From the NCBI GenBank assembly GCA_026397575.1, contig JAPLUP010000579.1, positions 1 to 5,177 of the forward strand: a stretch of 5,177 nt of DNA, given 5' to 3'. Within the stretch, counting starts at the first letter, position 1. Each line of letters opens with the position of its first letter. The DNA comes from Candidatus Zixiibacteriota bacterium. Its GTDB lineage: Bacteria > Zixibacteria > MSB-5A5 > CAIYYT01. A program made the translations under genes and the position numbers. Shown one piece after another: positions 4,398 through 5,177 of the stretch. The notes below the pieces were generated by a model, which was given only the letters and a program-made list of their open reading frames with translations, was not told the DNA's origin and did not search any database.

Positions 4398-5177
4398 GAG
4401 TCTGTTGCAAAATTAGTGTTGTTGCTGAAAGCGGGTGCCGGGTCGACTTCGGGGGCGTGTTGGTGAAGGGATTTTCGTGATAGTGTGCTGCTGGAGGGGT
4501 GTCTTTCTGGGGTTTTCGGGTCTCACCTGAAACTGATTCTTCACCGTCCCTCGATAGCGTGCCTTCTTGCTCAACCTGGCAAAGACGCTCTCAAACGGCA
4601 TTCGTACCGAATTGTGCCAGCGGTCTTTGTCGTGGTCTTTTCCCTTTCATGTTCTTCTTCAGAATCACCCCCGTATGACACCCCCGTCTCGTCAAAAACT
4701 CCCGCGCCGCTGCTGCGCTGTACCCCTTATCCGCAAACACCATTCCACTATCCGGACAAATATCCGGCAGCGCTTGATGATCCGTCACCTTTGCCGGCGT
4801 CACCGCCACCTGATTGATCAACCCGGCACTCATATCTACCGAAACATGCCACTTGTAACCAAACCAGAAGTTCTTCTCTCCCTTGCAGCCAAAGCGCGCA
4901 TCACCATCGCTGCTATACTCACTAACATTACGGTTGTTCAGTTGCCGATTCCCTTCGTCATCACGCTCCTGATTCTATTGATCCGCCAACGCCCGATCTC
5001 GTGCCTCCCACAAATTCACCCGACTCAATAACTGCGAAGCATCCACAAAGGTAAACACCTCGCGGATTATCCCCGATACCTTGAGCGACTCTCGCACCCG
5101 ATTGTACAAACCCGCTAACCGCTCCGTACCGATCCGAATCCGCAAGCGACTGAAATAACTAAAGTCCGGTGTCCGCG
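4398..5177 (-). mobile_element. IS5-family insertion sequence inserted in istA (right part only)
   Basis: From about 4398 the istA frame gives way to DNA belonging to the IS5-type transposase on the opposite strand. The proposed outer end is GAGTCTGTTGCAAAATTAG at 4398-4416, chosen because IstA similarity stops there and because a transposase-side frame ends inside it at 4413. The opposite end is outside the window, so neither the inverted repeat nor a target duplication can be confirmed. Confidence 0.6.
4527..5177 (-). pseudogene. IS5-family (DDE_Tnp_1) transposase, broken by an in-frame stop and a frameshift, N-terminus beyond window
   Basis: The gene enters at the right edge with RTPDFSYFSRLRIRIG and continues through FVDASQLLSRVNLWEARDRALADQ, with the first catalytic Asp at 5041-5043. 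A TAG stop at 4975-4977 follows. The same frame then resumes with NQERDDEGNRQLNNRNVSEY, FWFGYKWHVSVDMSAGLI and VFADKGYS, whose Asp at 4729-4731 is the second catalytic residue. At the run TTTT of 4638-4641 (AAAA on the coding strand) one extra base shifts the frame. The family sequence goes on in another frame as KDHDKDRWHNSVRMPFESVFARLSK..., with the presumed catalytic Glu at 4590-4592, and then RYRGTVKNQFQ. Similarity fades at 4527, so the usual last 25 or so residues seem lost; that frame stays open to 4413. Two independent lesions make this a pseudogene. The family is clear from the GYK-H-VD, ADKGY and RYRG blocks. Confidence 0.85.

Larger units (their letters stand above)
2776..5177. mobile_element. 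Edge of an integrated mobile element at the tRNA-Leu locus (other end outside window)
   Basis: An intact xis-int pair starts 7 bases from tRNA-Leu(UAG), and everything beyond it to the right edge is mobile DNA. This is the usual make-up of one end of an integrative element or genomic island. I could find no second copy of a tRNA segment to the right, so the far attachment site and the cargo are not in the window. The exact left border, possibly within or beside the tRNA, is inferred. Confidence 0.5.

Noticed and set aside
4634..4650. Programmed ribosomal frameshift in the IS5-type transposase at GGGAAAA
   Set aside because: The heptamer is not in the register needed for -1 slippage, and the shift required is equivalent to skipping one base. 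With the additional stop codon, simple decay is the better reading.
4485..5031. Plus-strand open frames of 110 and 154 codons in the right part
   Set aside because: They are antisense to the IS5-type transposase, which carries clear family blocks; proline-rich or basic translations show no family.

Overview
The window is bacterial chromosome and falls into two halves that meet at a pair of tRNA-Leu genes. All recognisable genes except an istA remnant lie on the minus strand, so reading from right to left follows transcription. The organism cannot be named from this sequence. The trigger factor, ClpP and ClpX proteins are full bacterial types, and the translation signals are strong AG-rich Shine-Dalgarno sites with TTG starts at tig and clpP. 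An uncultured Gram-negative lineage would fit, but that is only a guess.

The left half (1-2587) is a housekeeping protein-quality-control operon in the order tRNA-Leu(AAG) - tig - clpP - clpX. Gaps are 19-22 bases or less, each with its own ribosome binding site. Trigger factor meets nascent chains at the ribosome. ClpP is the peptidase chamber, and ClpX is the AAA+ unfoldase that feeds it; clpX runs off the left edge. The ClpP has Asn where the catalytic Asp of the Ser-His-Asp triad is expected.

The junction (2504-2768) holds two tRNA-Leu genes 98 bases apart. The one next to tig has an encoded CCA end and the unusual anticodon AAG. The other has anticodon UAG and no encoded CCA.

The right half (2776-5177) is accessory DNA. 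A complete tyrosine recombinase gene ends 7 bases before the 5' end of tRNA-Leu(UAG). It is translationally coupled to a small MerR/excisionase-type helix-turn-helix gene, giving an xis-int module at the edge of an integrated element. Upstream of xis lies the left end of an IS21-like insertion sequence, with two repeated motifs and the start of istA. That istA is broken after about 36 codons by an IS5-family element whose transposase carries an in-frame stop and a frameshift. The layout is an integrated element edge at a tRNA site that later collected nested, decaying insertion sequences. The other end of the element and its cargo are outside the window, and I see no new defence or metabolic system here.
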